This document shows, piece after piece, positions 1 through 8,239 of a stretch of 64,000 nt of DNA. The translations under genes and the position numbers were made by a program. The notes below the pieces were generated by a model that had not been told where the DNA came from, searched no databases, and saw nothing but the letters and a program-made list of their open reading frames with translations. The DNA is taken from assembly GCF_029395535.1 (NCBI RefSeq), contig NZ_CP113920.1, positions 930,001 through 994,000 of the forward strand, in the 5' to 3' direction. Origin of the DNA: Bifidobacterium sp. ESL0732 (GTDB lineage Bacteria > Actinomycetota > Actinomycetes > Actinomycetales > Bifidobacteriaceae). Positions within the stretch are counted from its first letter, which is position 1. Each line of letters starts with the position of its first letter.

Positions 1-1
1 C

Positions 2-622
2 GTACGTCGGCCGGCCGCCGTGCTGGAGACCTCGGAATGCACTTGGGTCGATCTTTTCGCGCTCGCGGTCAACGAGGAAAACGCCGGCGGCGGCCGTATC
101 GTCACCGCGCCGACCAACGGATCGGCAGGCATCATTCCGGCGGTGCTTGAATACTATTGGCATTTCGCCGGTTCCGCCAATGAGGAAGGCGTCATCCGCT
201 TCCTTTTGGCTGCAGGAGCCGTCGGTTATCTCTTCAAGCGCAACGCCTCCATTTCCGGTGCCGAAGTGGGGTGCCAGGGCGAGGTCGGTTCCGCCGCTTC
301 GATGGCGGCGGCCGGGCTCTGTGAGGTCATGCAGGGCACGCCACGGCAGGTCGAGAACGCCGCGGAGGTGGCCATGGAACACCATCTGGGCCTGACCTGC
401 GACCCGGTGGCCGGCTTGGTCCAGATTCCCTGCATCGAACGCAACGCCATGGCTGCCAACACCGCGATCAATGCGGTGCGTATGGCACTTCTCGGCAACG
501 GGCAGCACATGGTCAGCCTCGATCAGGTCATCAAGACCATGAAGGACACCGGTGCCGACATGATGTCGAAGTACAAGGAGACATCGGAAGGCGGACTGGC
601 CGTCAACGTCGTGGAATGCTGA
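2..622 (+). CDS. sdaA: L-serine dehydratase, iron-sulfur type, C-terminal part
   Basis: Converts L-serine to pyruvate and ammonia in the cytosol. Only the C-terminal ~206 codons are present; the gene enters from the left edge, so the GTG at 20 is an internal codon. The conserved stretches [19 protein letters not shown] and [18 protein letters not shown] are typical of the alpha domain. Three cysteines (GCQGE, LTCDPV, IPCIER) match the three Cys that hold the oxygen-sensitive 4Fe-4S cluster in this family. It ends 134 bp before the FKBP gene. Whether the beta domain is fused upstream cannot be seen. Confidence 0.93.
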   Translation, partial: VRRPAAVLETSECTWVDLFALAVNEENAGGGRIVTAPTNGSAGIIPAVLEYYWHFAGSANEEGVIRFLLAAGAVGYLFKRNASISGAEVGCQGEVGSAASMAAAGLCEVMQGTPRQVENAAEVAMEHHLGLTCDPVAGLVQIPCIERNAMAANTAINAVRMALLGNGQHMVSLDQVIKTMKDTGADMMSKYKETSEGGLAVNVVEC

Positions 623-756
623 CAGGGCCCGGCTTCCACCTGCCCGGAAACGGACAATCCTCTCTCGCAGATTCTGTGCACTTTAAGCGCAATAAGCGCC
701 TAGGGGTGCGGCAGTGCTAATCTAATGACATTGTAAAATAACAAGGAGGCCTACGT

Positions 757-1164
757 ATGGCTACGAATATGCCCGAGGTAAATGCCGAGTTCGGTGCGAA
801 TCCGGTTATCAAGTTCCCTGACACTTCTGCACCCGCCGGTCTTAAGGCCGTCGAACTGGTCGAAGGCAACGGCCCGATGGTCCGTTCCGGCGACAATGTC
901 ACCGTGAACTACCACGGGGTCGTCTGGGGCAAGGACGAACCATTCGATTCCAGTTTCGACCGTCATCAGCCGGCAAGCTTCGGCATCGGCGTCGGCCAGG
1001 TCATCAAAGGCTGGGACCGCACGGTTCCCGGACACAACGTCGGCTCGCGTCTGGTGGTCTCGATTCCGCCGGAATACGGCTATGGCAGGCAGGGAATGCC
1101 GCAGGCCGGAATCGGTGGTGATGATACGCTGGTGTTTGTCATCGACATCATCTCCACGCGCTGA
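757..1164 (+). CDS. FKBP-type peptidyl-prolyl cis-trans isomerase
   Basis: Small cytosolic prolyl isomerase of 135 aa that would assist protein folding. A single FKBP domain occupies about residues 30-135, with the typical VTVNYHGVVW, FGIGVGQVIKGWD and IPPEYGYG segments. There is no signal peptide or lipobox, unlike secreted FKBPs. The start is supported by AAGGAGG just upstream (about 742-748). It is monocistronic and is followed by a hairpin terminator at 1186-1217. The domain call is secure; the client proteins are unknown. Confidence 0.92.
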   Translation: MATNMPEVNAEFGANPVIKFPDTSAPAGLKAVELVEGNGPMVRSGDNVTVNYHGVVWGKDEPFDSSFDRHQPASFGIGVGQVIKGWDRTVPGHNVGSRLVVSIPPEYGYGRQGMPQAGIGGDDTLVFVIDIISTR

Positions 1165-1185
1165 GGCACGGAAATCCAATACGAT

Positions 1186-1217
1186 TGACCGGCCTGAGTG
1201 CCGGTCATATTTGTTTT
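1186..1217 (+). terminator. Rho-independent terminator after FKBP gene
   Basis: An 8-bp perfect stem TGACCGGC/GCCGGTCA (1186-1193 and 1200-1207) with a 6-nt loop is followed by TATTTGTTTT. Confidence 0.75.
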
Positions 1218-1281
1218 GCACAGTGCCGTACCCGCTGAATGCAGTACCTAAAACAAACCGATAAAAAGGCAAGGAAGAATC

Positions 1282-1764
1282 ATGGCAGAGGAAGAAAAGA
1301 CCATTCTGCTTACGCAGGAGGCCTATGACAAGCTTCAGAAGGAGCTGGCCTACCGTCAGGGCGATTATCGTGATGAGATCACCCAGCGCATCGCCACGGC
1401 CCGCGCCGAAGGAGACTTGAGCGAAAACGGCGGCTATCAGGCCGCACGTGAGGAGCAGGGCAAGAACGAGGGACGCATCAACGAGCTCATCGTGAAATTG
1501 CGCAACACGAAGATTCTGAAGGCGCCGCCGGCAGGCAAGGTCGGCAATGGTTCTTTGGTCACACTCGAACTTGCGGGCAAGGAAATGAAGTACGTGCTCG
1601 GCTCACGCGATATCGCCGTGGCCACCGATTACGATGTCATCAGCCCGGAATCGCCTATTGGTGCCGCCATCATGGGTGCCAAGAAAGGTAATGAGGTCTC
1701 GTACAAGGCCCCGAACGGCCGCGAGATCAAGGTGAAGATTATTGATTCCAAGCCGATGAAGTAA
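1282..1764 (+). CDS. greA: Transcription elongation factor GreA
   Basis: 160 aa. GreA enters the RNA polymerase secondary channel and stimulates cleavage of backtracked transcripts. The N-terminal coiled coil (about 1-75) carries the acidic tip in EGDLSENGGY, and the C-terminal FKBP-like domain follows (GSLVTLELAG, SPIGAAIMGAKKGNEV). Length and both domains match the family. The ATG has AAGGAAGAA upstream. It stands alone between two hairpin terminators (1186-1217 and 1810-1852). Confidence 0.96.
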   Translation: MAEEEKTILLTQEAYDKLQKELAYRQGDYRDEITQRIATARAEGDLSENGGYQAAREEQGKNEGRINELIVKLRNTKILKAPPAGKVGNGSLVTLELAGKEMKYVLGSRDIAVATDYDVISPESPIGAAIMGAKKGNEVSYKAPNGREIKVKIIDSKPMK

Positions 1765-1809
1765 GGACGTCTTTTGTCTGCCAGTTTTTACTGACGTATG
1801 ACAAATACG

Positions 1810-1852
1810 AAAAGGGTCTGAATCCGTGTGATTATGGGTTCGGGCCCTTTTG
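1810..1852 (+). terminator. Rho-independent terminator after greA
   Basis: AAAAGGGTCTGAATCC pairs with GGGTTCGGGCCCTTTT through G-U tolerant pairing around a ~10-nt loop, with a T-rich right arm. Confidence 0.7.
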
Positions 1853-1956
1853 CTTACGTCGTCAAGATATGGGATATGAAAATCGGCTGCGAAATGTTGT
1901 TAAAAGACCTGTAGGCTATACGGAGAATTTTTTTCTAGGACGAGACGTTTTCGGCA

Positions 1957-2988
1957 TTACCGCAGGTTGACGATGACCATGTAGATGGCCACCATATGGC
2001 AGGCGTAACCGGCCACCGTGCCCAAGTGGAAGATTTCGTGGAACCCGAAGACGCGTGGCCAAGGGTCTGGCTTACGCAGCGCGTAGACGATGGCCCCGGC
2101 GATATAGCAGGCACCGCCCGCCGCGAGCAGAACGACCACTGCAGGACCTGCATAGGGTGAGAACCAGAAGAGGTCGAGGAAGGCCACGCCGGAGACACCG
2201 AAGACGATGTAGACGGCCGTATATAGCCAGCGTGGGGCATTGATCCAGATGACATGGATCAGGAGTGCCACGAGCGTGCAGGCCCACATCCCGCCGATTA
2301 CCCCGTTGCGCCAGTTCGGCGTCAGAGCGAACGAGACCGGTGTGTAGGTCCCGGCGATCAAGAGGAAGATGTTCATGTGGTCGATGCGTCGCAGGATGTC
2401 CGTAGTCTTGGCCGACCAATCGCCCAAGTGATAGGCGGCCGAATTGGTAAACAGGATCATCGAGCAGATCATGAAGACAGCACACGCCCATTTGAGCGCA
2501 GCTCCGTGGGCGAGGCAGATGAGCACGATTCCGGCAGCGAGGGCAAGGGGCGCCGCGATGGCGTGAATCCAGCCTCTCAGCAGCGGTTTCGGACGTCCGT
2601 GGACGTCGAGACGGACCTTGCGACCGGGCATGGGCGGGGGAGTGATGCCTAGTGCCTCGGCGGCTTTGACCTCGCCTCGGGCGATGACGTATGCCGCCCG
2701 CCCGTCGGCTTTACGGCGGATGGTGTCGGCCTTGCTATGTGCTTGCGTACGGATGGCGTCGGCTTTGGCTTCCATGGCCTGCTGCTGGGCCTTGGTGACA
2801 GTGGCCTCGACGGTTTTGGGGTCTTTGATCGGTTTGCCGGAAATGGAAGGATTTGCGTTATGGCGATTCAAACCGCTTTGTTTCGCGTGCTCCGATGCCG
2901 AGCTGTTGCCATTTTGAGCGGAGGCATGCTGATACGGATTGATGGCTAAGGTGCCATCTGCAGTGTTTTTGACGGACTTGTCGGACAT
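1957..2988 (-). CDS. Hemolysin III / PAQR-family membrane protein with long N-terminal extension
   Basis: 343 aa. The C-terminal ~215 residues form a seven-helix HlyIII/PAQR domain with the conserved pieces NSAAYHLGDW, RRIDHMNIFLLIAGTYTPV and GFHEIFHLGTVAGYACH, whose His residues form the family's metal site. Some relatives are ceramidase-like hydrolases; the substrate here is unknown. The first ~130 residues are Ala/Lys/Gln-rich, probably cytosolic and disordered or helical, and are not part of the usual ~210-aa family. The ATG is supported by GGAGGG 5 nt upstream, so the extension looks real. Confidence 0.85.
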   Translation of the reverse strand: MSDKSVKNTADGTLAINPYQHASAQNGNSSASEHAKQSGLNRHNANPSISGKPIKDPKTVEATVTKAQQQAMEAKADAIRTQAHSKADTIRRKADGRAAYVIARGEVKAAEALGITPPPMPGRKVRLDVHGRPKPLLRGWIHAIAAPLALAAGIVLICLAHGAALKWACAVFMICSMILFTNSAAYHLGDWSAKTTDILRRIDHMNIFLLIAGTYTPVSFALTPNWRNGVIGGMWACTLVALLIHVIWINAPRWLYTAVYIVFGVSGVAFLDLFWFSPYAGPAVVVLLAAGGACYIAGAIVYALRKPDPWPRVFGFHEIFHLGTVAGYACHMVAIYMVIVNLR

Positions 2989-3158
2989 GGTCCCTCCAAG
3001 GTCTCAACTGTCTCTACGCCGGTCGGATACGTCGCGTAAATATTTGAGAAATGACATTGCTTACGCGAACGTAACTTACGACATCGTAACCTTAGTTAGT
3101 GACATATTTCTTTAAGACCGGCAACACCCGCGAAACCGACTCATAGTATCATTGAACT

Positions 3159-4661
3159 ATGGCTGATTTTGATGAGATTCTCGCCGCGCAGTCCGATTTC
3201 GACGCCGGCGATCGTGAATGGCTTCATTTGTTGGTGGCGGACTGGCAGGTTGTCGCCGACCTGAGTTTTGCAGACCTTCTCCTGGTTGTTCGGCGTGACG
3301 ATGGCAAATACATCGTCGCCGAACAGTGCCGTCCCTCCACTGTGATGACGATGCGCAGCGATGATGCCGTCGGCGACGAGGTGTCACCGAACCTTGTTGG
3401 TGAAATCGATACCGCGATGAGTGCGGAAGGCGTGCTCCACACCACGACGTTGCACCAGGTCGGCAAATCAAGTGTGTGCAACGTCTATGCGCCGGTGCGC
3501 TGCGGCAACAAGACGCTGGGCGTGGTAGTGCGCGAGACGAACATGTCGACCCGCGAATCCAATGGCCGCTACGAATCCGAAAGCATCAACGCCGGCAAGA
3601 TGCTTTTCGAAATGATACCCCGAGGCCAATTCCCGTATCACGACGCGCTGATAAGCCAGCAGCACAATGCCAGGGTCTCGGACGGTTTCATCATTCTTGG
3701 GCCAACGGGCATCGTCAAGTATGCCGCTCCCAATGCCATCAGCTGTTTCCGCAGGCTTGGCGCCATCACCGCAATGGAAGGGCACTATCTGAGCGAAATA
3801 GGAACGCAACTGCTCCATCCCAATGACCCGGTACCCGAGACCCTGCCGCTGGTCCTCAGCGGCAAAGCGGCCGCCGATTGTGAGCTCGATGCCAACAATT
3901 CTATGGTGTCGATGCATTCGTTGCCGCTCTACAACGAAACTGGTCGCGCCGGAGCCATAGTGCTTTGCCGCGATGTCACCGAACTGCGTCGCCGCGAACA
4001 GGAACTGCAAACGAAGGATGCCACCATCTCCGAAATCCACCACAGGGTAAAGAACAATCTCCAGACAGTGTCTGCATTGCTCCGTCTGCAGGCGCGAAAG
4101 ACGAAATCGCAGGAGGTGAAAACCGAGCTCAAGGAAGCGCAGCGGCGCATTCAGACCATCGCCACGGTGCATGAGGGCCTGAGCCAGACCGTCAACGAGA
4201 TCGTCGACTACGACGCCGTGATTTCCAATTTGCTCAAGATGAGCGTCGATCTTGCGACGATGGACGACCAGCACATCCATATCCGCTACATCGGCAAGTT
4301 CGGCATGATGCCGGCCCAGGATGCCACCCCGCTTTCCTTAGTTTTGACTGAGCTCATCACCAATGCAGTGGAGCACGGTTTCGAAGACCGCAAGGAAGGC
4401 AACATCACCATTTCCGTGGGACGCAGCGGCAATCATTTGAACGTCGTGGTCGAAGACGACGGTTCCGGACTGGCCGCGGAGGAGGACAACGGCATGGCAC
4501 GTTCCTCCGGTTCAGGGCTGGGCACGCAGATCATCAACACTTTCGTGACCAACGACTTCAACGGCACAGTGCGCTGGGACGAGCGTCACGGCGGCGGTAC
4601 GCGCGTCATCCTCGACATCAATCTGCGTGCGGCGCAGGAAGGCGATGAGGGAGAGTACTGA
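3159..4661 (+). CDS. pdtaS: Cytosolic sensor histidine kinase, PdtaS type
   Basis: 500 aa with no membrane segment. The order is an N-terminal GAF-like domain (about 1-150), a PAS domain (about 170-270, FIILGPTGIVKYAAPNA), then HisKA_2 plus HATPase. The H-box is SEIHHRVKNNLQTV near residue 294; the ATPase shows ELITNAVEHG and GSGLGTQII. In Actinobacteria PdtaS phosphorylates PdtaR, an ANTAR RNA-binding regulator, and a PdtaR gene lies in this window at 44109-44888. The kinase gene is monocistronic and ends at a strong terminator (4695-4748). Confidence 0.9.
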   Translation: MADFDEILAAQSDFDAGDREWLHLLVADWQVVADLSFADLLLVVRRDDGKYIVAEQCRPSTVMTMRSDDAVGDEVSPNLVGEIDTAMSAEGVLHTTTLHQVGKSSVCNVYAPVRCGNKTLGVVVRETNMSTRESNGRYESESINAGKMLFEMIPRGQFPYHDALISQQHNARVSDGFIILGPTGIVKYAAPNAISCFRRLGAITAMEGHYLSEIGTQLLHPNDPVPETLPLVLSGKAAADCELDANNSMVSMHSLPLYNETGRAGAIVLCRDVTELRRREQELQTKDATISEIHHRVKNNLQTVSALLRLQARKTKSQEVKTELKEAQRRIQTIATVHEGLSQTVNEIVDYDAVISNLLKMSVDLATMDDQHIHIRYIGKFGMMPAQDATPLSLVLTELITNAVEHGFEDRKEGNITISVGRSGNHLNVVVEDDGSGLAAEEDNGMARSSGSGLGTQIINTFVTNDFNGTVRWDERHGGGTRVILDINLRAAQEGDEGEY

Positions 4662-4694
4662 CACGGGCTCATCAGCTGGTGCTGATGAATAGTC

Positions 4695-4748
4695 ATATAA
4701 CAAGCGTTCCCTACGATTTCTAAGAACCGTAGGGAACGCTTGTTATAT
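4695..4748 (+). terminator. Strong terminator after pdtaS
   Basis: A 21-bp perfect stem (4695-4715 and 4728-4748, core CGTTCCCTACG/CGTAGGGAACG) with a 12-nt loop. A/T-rich ends on both sides could let it act in both directions between the convergent pdtaS and whiB genes. Confidence 0.8.
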
Positions 4749-4816
4749 AAAGAAACTGTGAACAAGCCCATTCACAGGCGACGCGCCTTTTGGCGGTGCG
4801 CCAGCCAGCAACGAAG

Positions 4817-5095
4817 TCAGACCTGCATCTGCATGTTCTGGCTGCGGCGAGCGCGCATGGCGCGACGCTTCAGAGCGCGACGCTCATCTTCGCTAAGACC
4901 TCCCCAGACGCCATAATCCTGATTGGTGTCGAGCGCGCACTTCAGGCACGCATCGATGACCTTGCAGGTACGGCAGATGGCTTTGGCCTCTTCGATTTGC
5001 TGATAGGCAGCGCCCGTGTTACCGACAGGGAAGAACAGCTCCGGATCCTTGTCGCGACATGCCGCCTTGGCCCGCCAATCAAAAGCATTACTCAT
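4817..5095 (-). CDS. WhiB-family Fe-S transcriptional regulator
   Basis: 92 aa from the start at 5095 (MSNAFDW); an earlier in-frame ATG at 5137 lacks family similarity. Four cysteines (C13, C41, C44, C50) in the C-x27-C-x2-C-x5-C arrangement hold the 4Fe-4S cluster. GVWGGLSEDER is the signature turn, and a basic tail (ALKRRAMRARRSQ) binds DNA. WhiB proteins bind region 4 of the principal sigma factor. It lies next to LCP and glycosyltransferase genes, a setting reminiscent of whiB2 loci, so a role in division or envelope control is plausible but inferred. Confidence 0.93.
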   Translation of the reverse strand: MSNAFDWRAKAACRDKDPELFFPVGNTGAAYQQIEEAKAICRTCKVIDACLKCALDTNQDYGVWGGLSEDERRALKRRAMRARRSQNMQMQV

Positions 5096-5194
5096 AGAAG
5101 CAAACGACCTTCCTATTTGTCCTCGACTGCATTCCACTACTTAGATAATCACGAAAATTACATTTTTTCAAGGGTTTTTGCCAGAAAAATAGTA

Positions 5195-6538
5195 TTAATT
5201 TTGCGCTACCGTTTCAGCCAAGGTGCCGACCGTCCCCGGCTTGTGGGTGCCTGAGGCGAGTTGGCTGAACAATTCGAGGTTCTTCGTATCGTCCAGAAGA
5301 ACGGTTGAACCCACGTCTTCGACATAGTGGTCTGGGTCGGTCCAATAGAGCGAGCCGGTTATACCTTGTTTTCCGGTGGCGGACTTGAATGCCAGAGCCA
5401 TCGACACCAGCGTCAACGGGTTGGTTTGTTTGTCGACTTCGATGGAGGAAAGAGCGGCTTTGGCGACTTTTTGCGTCTTTGCCGGATTCTTCAAAGTGTC
5501 GGACGATGAAGCCTTGCTCATGATGGCTCCGATGACCTCGCGTTGCCGTTCGGCGCGTCCGAAATCACCTTTCGGATCGGAGTAGCGCATGCGCGAGAAG
5601 GCCAGTGCCGTGCCGCCATCGGCCACATGGCAGCCGGCCTGCCAGTTGAGCCCGGAATAATCGTCTTTGACTGTGCTGTCATAGCAAAGCTTGACGCCGC
5701 CCAGGGCATCGACCACCTTGGTCAGTCCATTGAACTTGATTTCGGCGACATGGTCGATTTTCTGCCCGGTGATGCCTTCGACTTCACCGGGCAGCGTTTT
5801 CTTGCTCTGCGTCTCAGCGACGGCGTTGAGCTTCATGCTGTTTCCGTCGACCTTGACCAGCGAATCGCGTGGAATCGAAATGAGTGAGGAACTACCGTGC
5901 TTTGGCTTGGTCAGCACAAGCATGGTGTCGGTGCGGAAGCCTGGGGTATCGTCGGCGCTGCCGCCGATACCGGAATCATCGCGTTCGTCAGATCCCAGCA
6001 CCAGCCAGGAAGTACCGTCGGTATCGGCCTTGCCGGTGAGCCAATCGGTTTTGTCGAGTTGAGAATTGGCCCAATTCCAGCAGCCGAAAAGCGCCAGAAC
6101 GATGACCAGGATGACAGCCAGCAGAGTAGTGAGAATCCAGTGGTGTTTTTTATGCGGTTTTGCCACCACATCGTTAAAATCTGAAGGTTGGGAACGGTTC
6201 GGACGTTGTGGAGGCATTGCGGAACCGCCATATCCGTGTCCCGAATTGCGGGAAGACGAAGAGCGTGCCACAGAAGCAACACGTGAGGAACCGGTGCTTT
6301 GACGAGGTACCCGCGGCTGAAGTGAAGCCGGTGCTGCAGGTGCAGCCGGCTGCCGAACGGGTTGGCGGTTCGCAGCTCTTTTCCGTGGCTTTGTAGGGGA
6401 AAATGCAGGAGGAATCTGCGAATTGGAAGGATTTGAAGGAACCGGTACACGGCCCGTATCCGGACGCTTCCGTGCCCCGGAGGGTATGAAGCTGGGTGGG
6501 GTGCCCTGCGCGTCGAATCCACCTGACTGCTTGACCAT
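5195..6538 (-). CDS. LytR-CpsA-Psr (LCP) family glycopolymer ligase
   Basis: 447 aa. The N-terminal ~130 residues are cytosolic, Pro/Ser/Arg-rich and low in complexity. One membrane helix follows (about 132-153, LTTLLAVILVIVLALFG), then an extracytoplasmic LCP domain with DTMLVLTKP, LISIPRDSLVKV and AFSRMRYSDPKGDFGRAERQ, which include the Asp/Arg residues that bind the polyprenyl pyrophosphate. LCP proteins transfer wall polymers from lipid carriers to peptidoglycan. A second LCP gene sits 70 bp upstream on the same strand, so they may be co-transcribed. GGGAGGG precedes the ATG. Confidence 0.92.
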   Translation of the reverse strand: MVKQSGGFDAQGTPPSFIPSGARKRPDTGRVPVPSNPSNSQIPPAFSPTKPRKRAANRQPVRQPAAPAAPASLQPRVPRQSTGSSRVASVARSSSSRNSGHGYGGSAMPPQRPNRSQPSDFNDVVAKPHKKHHWILTTLLAVILVIVLALFGCWNWANSQLDKTDWLTGKADTDGTSWLVLGSDERDDSGIGGSADDTPGFRTDTMLVLTKPKHGSSSLISIPRDSLVKVDGNSMKLNAVAETQSKKTLPGEVEGITGQKIDHVAEIKFNGLTKVVDALGGVKLCYDSTVKDDYSGLNWQAGCHVADGGTALAFSRMRYSDPKGDFGRAERQREVIGAIMSKASSSDTLKNPAKTQKVAKAALSSIEVDKQTNPLTLVSMALAFKSATGKQGITGSLYWTDPDHYVEDVGSTVLLDDTKNLELFSQLASGTHKPGTVGTLAETVAQN

Positions 6539-6608
6539 ATACCCTCCCGAAAGCTAAAAGCAGTTACTACTTTTACTCGCGGGAAGGTGTAAACAGGGGA
6601 GGGTTTAC

Positions 6609-8006
6609 TTACTTCTGCGCAGGAACCGCACATACGGTCGCGTTGAGGTACTGATTGGCGACGCCCATATACTGGCCGGTCACAGGATCGTGGATCATGC
6701 CGTTGTCCGGGTCGACGGTTCCTCCGGTAACGGGGTCGATAAGTCTGCCGTCGGAGGTGGTGATGAGGCCGGTCTTCGGATCTGGCGTACCTTGCTGCTG
6801 TTGCTGGGACTGCGTACCGTTGGAGTTGTCGGAATTTTGGCTTTGCCCCGTTGTATCTTGGCTCTGCCCGGAAGTGTTCTGCGTGGACATGTCCTGCTGG
6901 GTCAAAGGCTTGTATTCACGCAGCGCAGCCCAGGTCTCATCGGCGTTATCGGCCCAGACGACACGGTTATTCGGGTCGGTTGGTGCCGGGACGACGGGGA
7001 TGGTGCGCGCGTAGATGTGATCCTGCTTGATACTGTGCAGGCTTAGGGCCAACCCTGCCAACGTAGTGGCGTTGGAAAGACCGCTGGAAATGTTCAGGGA
7101 CTTCAAGGCCTCATGGGCCAGGCGGTAGAGCTGCTGGCTGTTGGTCAAAAGGTTCTTCGACAGCGCTTCGGCGATTATCTCCTTGACCAGATACTGTTGG
7201 CGGGCCGCACGCATGATGTCGCTGCCGTCGGTGCCGGTTCCGTGGCGCATGCGGGCGTATTCCGTGGCCTGGGTGCCGTCGAGATGCTGGAGGCCTCGCT
7301 TCAGGTCAAGGCCTGTGTAATCGTCTTTCGTGTCGGTCGGCAGGCAGACGTTGACACCGCCGATGGCATTGATCATCCCTTGAAGTCCTTGGAAATCGAC
7401 CACGATGAAATGTTCGAGCTTGAGGCCGGTCAACGCGTTGACCGCGTTCATCGTGCAGCTTGCGGCGCTGGCGAGATCGCCGCCTTCGTTCCAGCCGTCG
7501 GCGAAAATGGAATTGAACATGACGTTGCGCTGCGCGGGGAGGACGCCTTTGGTGGTCTGGCAGCTGGGTGCGTTGACCAGGGAATCGCGGGGGATCGAGA
7601 CCAGATTGATATAGGAGCGGTCGGCGCTGATCTGCACCACCATGGTGGTGTCGGCGTTGTGTTCGCCCGAATCGTCACCTCCGCCGAGAGAGGCATTGTC
7701 TCCGCCGTCTCGTGTATCCTGCCCCAAAGCCAGGAATTCGATCGGTTTGCCTTCGTTCGGGTCGACGAGTTTTTCCTCTTTGCCGTGTGCTTGGATAACA
7801 GTCTTGACACTTTTGGGCGCATTGACCAAAGTGAAGGCAGCGACACCTACCGCAGTCGAAACAAAAACCAGAATACCCACCATGGTCATGATGATGGCGC
7901 TACGCACCCGATGACGGACGAAATAGGCGGTTCCGTGCATGGGTTTGGGAGTGCGCCACCCGCCGAGGTTAGGTATCTTGAGGTCTTTGATACGGTGTGA
8001 AGCCAT
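6609..8006 (-). CDS. LytR-CpsA-Psr (LCP) family glycopolymer ligase
   Basis: 465 aa, paralogous to the downstream LCP protein. One N-terminal membrane helix (about 38-60, IIMTMVGILVFVSTAVGVAAF) leads to the LCP domain with LVSIPRDSLVN, GGVNVCLP and YARMRHGTGTDGSDIMRAARQQ. The C-terminal ~90 residues are Ser/Gln/Asn-rich and end in short repeats of the form DPVTGG, DPDNG, DPVTGQ that probably lie in the wall. The gene diverges from the large glycosyltransferase at 8240, and together they suggest an envelope-glycan assembly locus. Confidence 0.92.
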   Translation of the reverse strand: MASHRIKDLKIPNLGGWRTPKPMHGTAYFVRHRVRSAIIMTMVGILVFVSTAVGVAAFTLVNAPKSVKTVIQAHGKEEKLVDPNEGKPIEFLALGQDTRDGGDNASLGGGDDSGEHNADTTMVVQISADRSYINLVSIPRDSLVNAPSCQTTKGVLPAQRNVMFNSIFADGWNEGGDLASAASCTMNAVNALTGLKLEHFIVVDFQGLQGMINAIGGVNVCLPTDTKDDYTGLDLKRGLQHLDGTQATEYARMRHGTGTDGSDIMRAARQQYLVKEIIAEALSKNLLTNSQQLYRLAHEALKSLNISSGLSNATTLAGLALSLHSIKQDHIYARTIPVVPAPTDPNNRVVWADNADETWAALREYKPLTQQDMSTQNTSGQSQDTTGQSQNSDNSNGTQSQQQQQGTPDPKTGLITTSDGRLIDPVTGGTVDPDNGMIHDPVTGQYMGVANQYLNATVCAVPAQK

Positions 8007-8239
8007 ATCTTGCCTTTCTGTCTACCCGCCAACCGAAGCCTCGAAGGCCGCTGCGGGACTGTCATTCACTGTTCCTAGAGGGCATTGTATGCCTAGAGGT
8101 TGAATTTTACCTGAAAATCTGATGGTAGAGCCACGTCGGGCATGAGCATTTACTATACATAATGGTCAATATAAACCAGAATTTCTCCATATTGTTTTGC
8201 CATGGGACGCTAGCGAGGCCATCGTCTACACTGGTGAGC

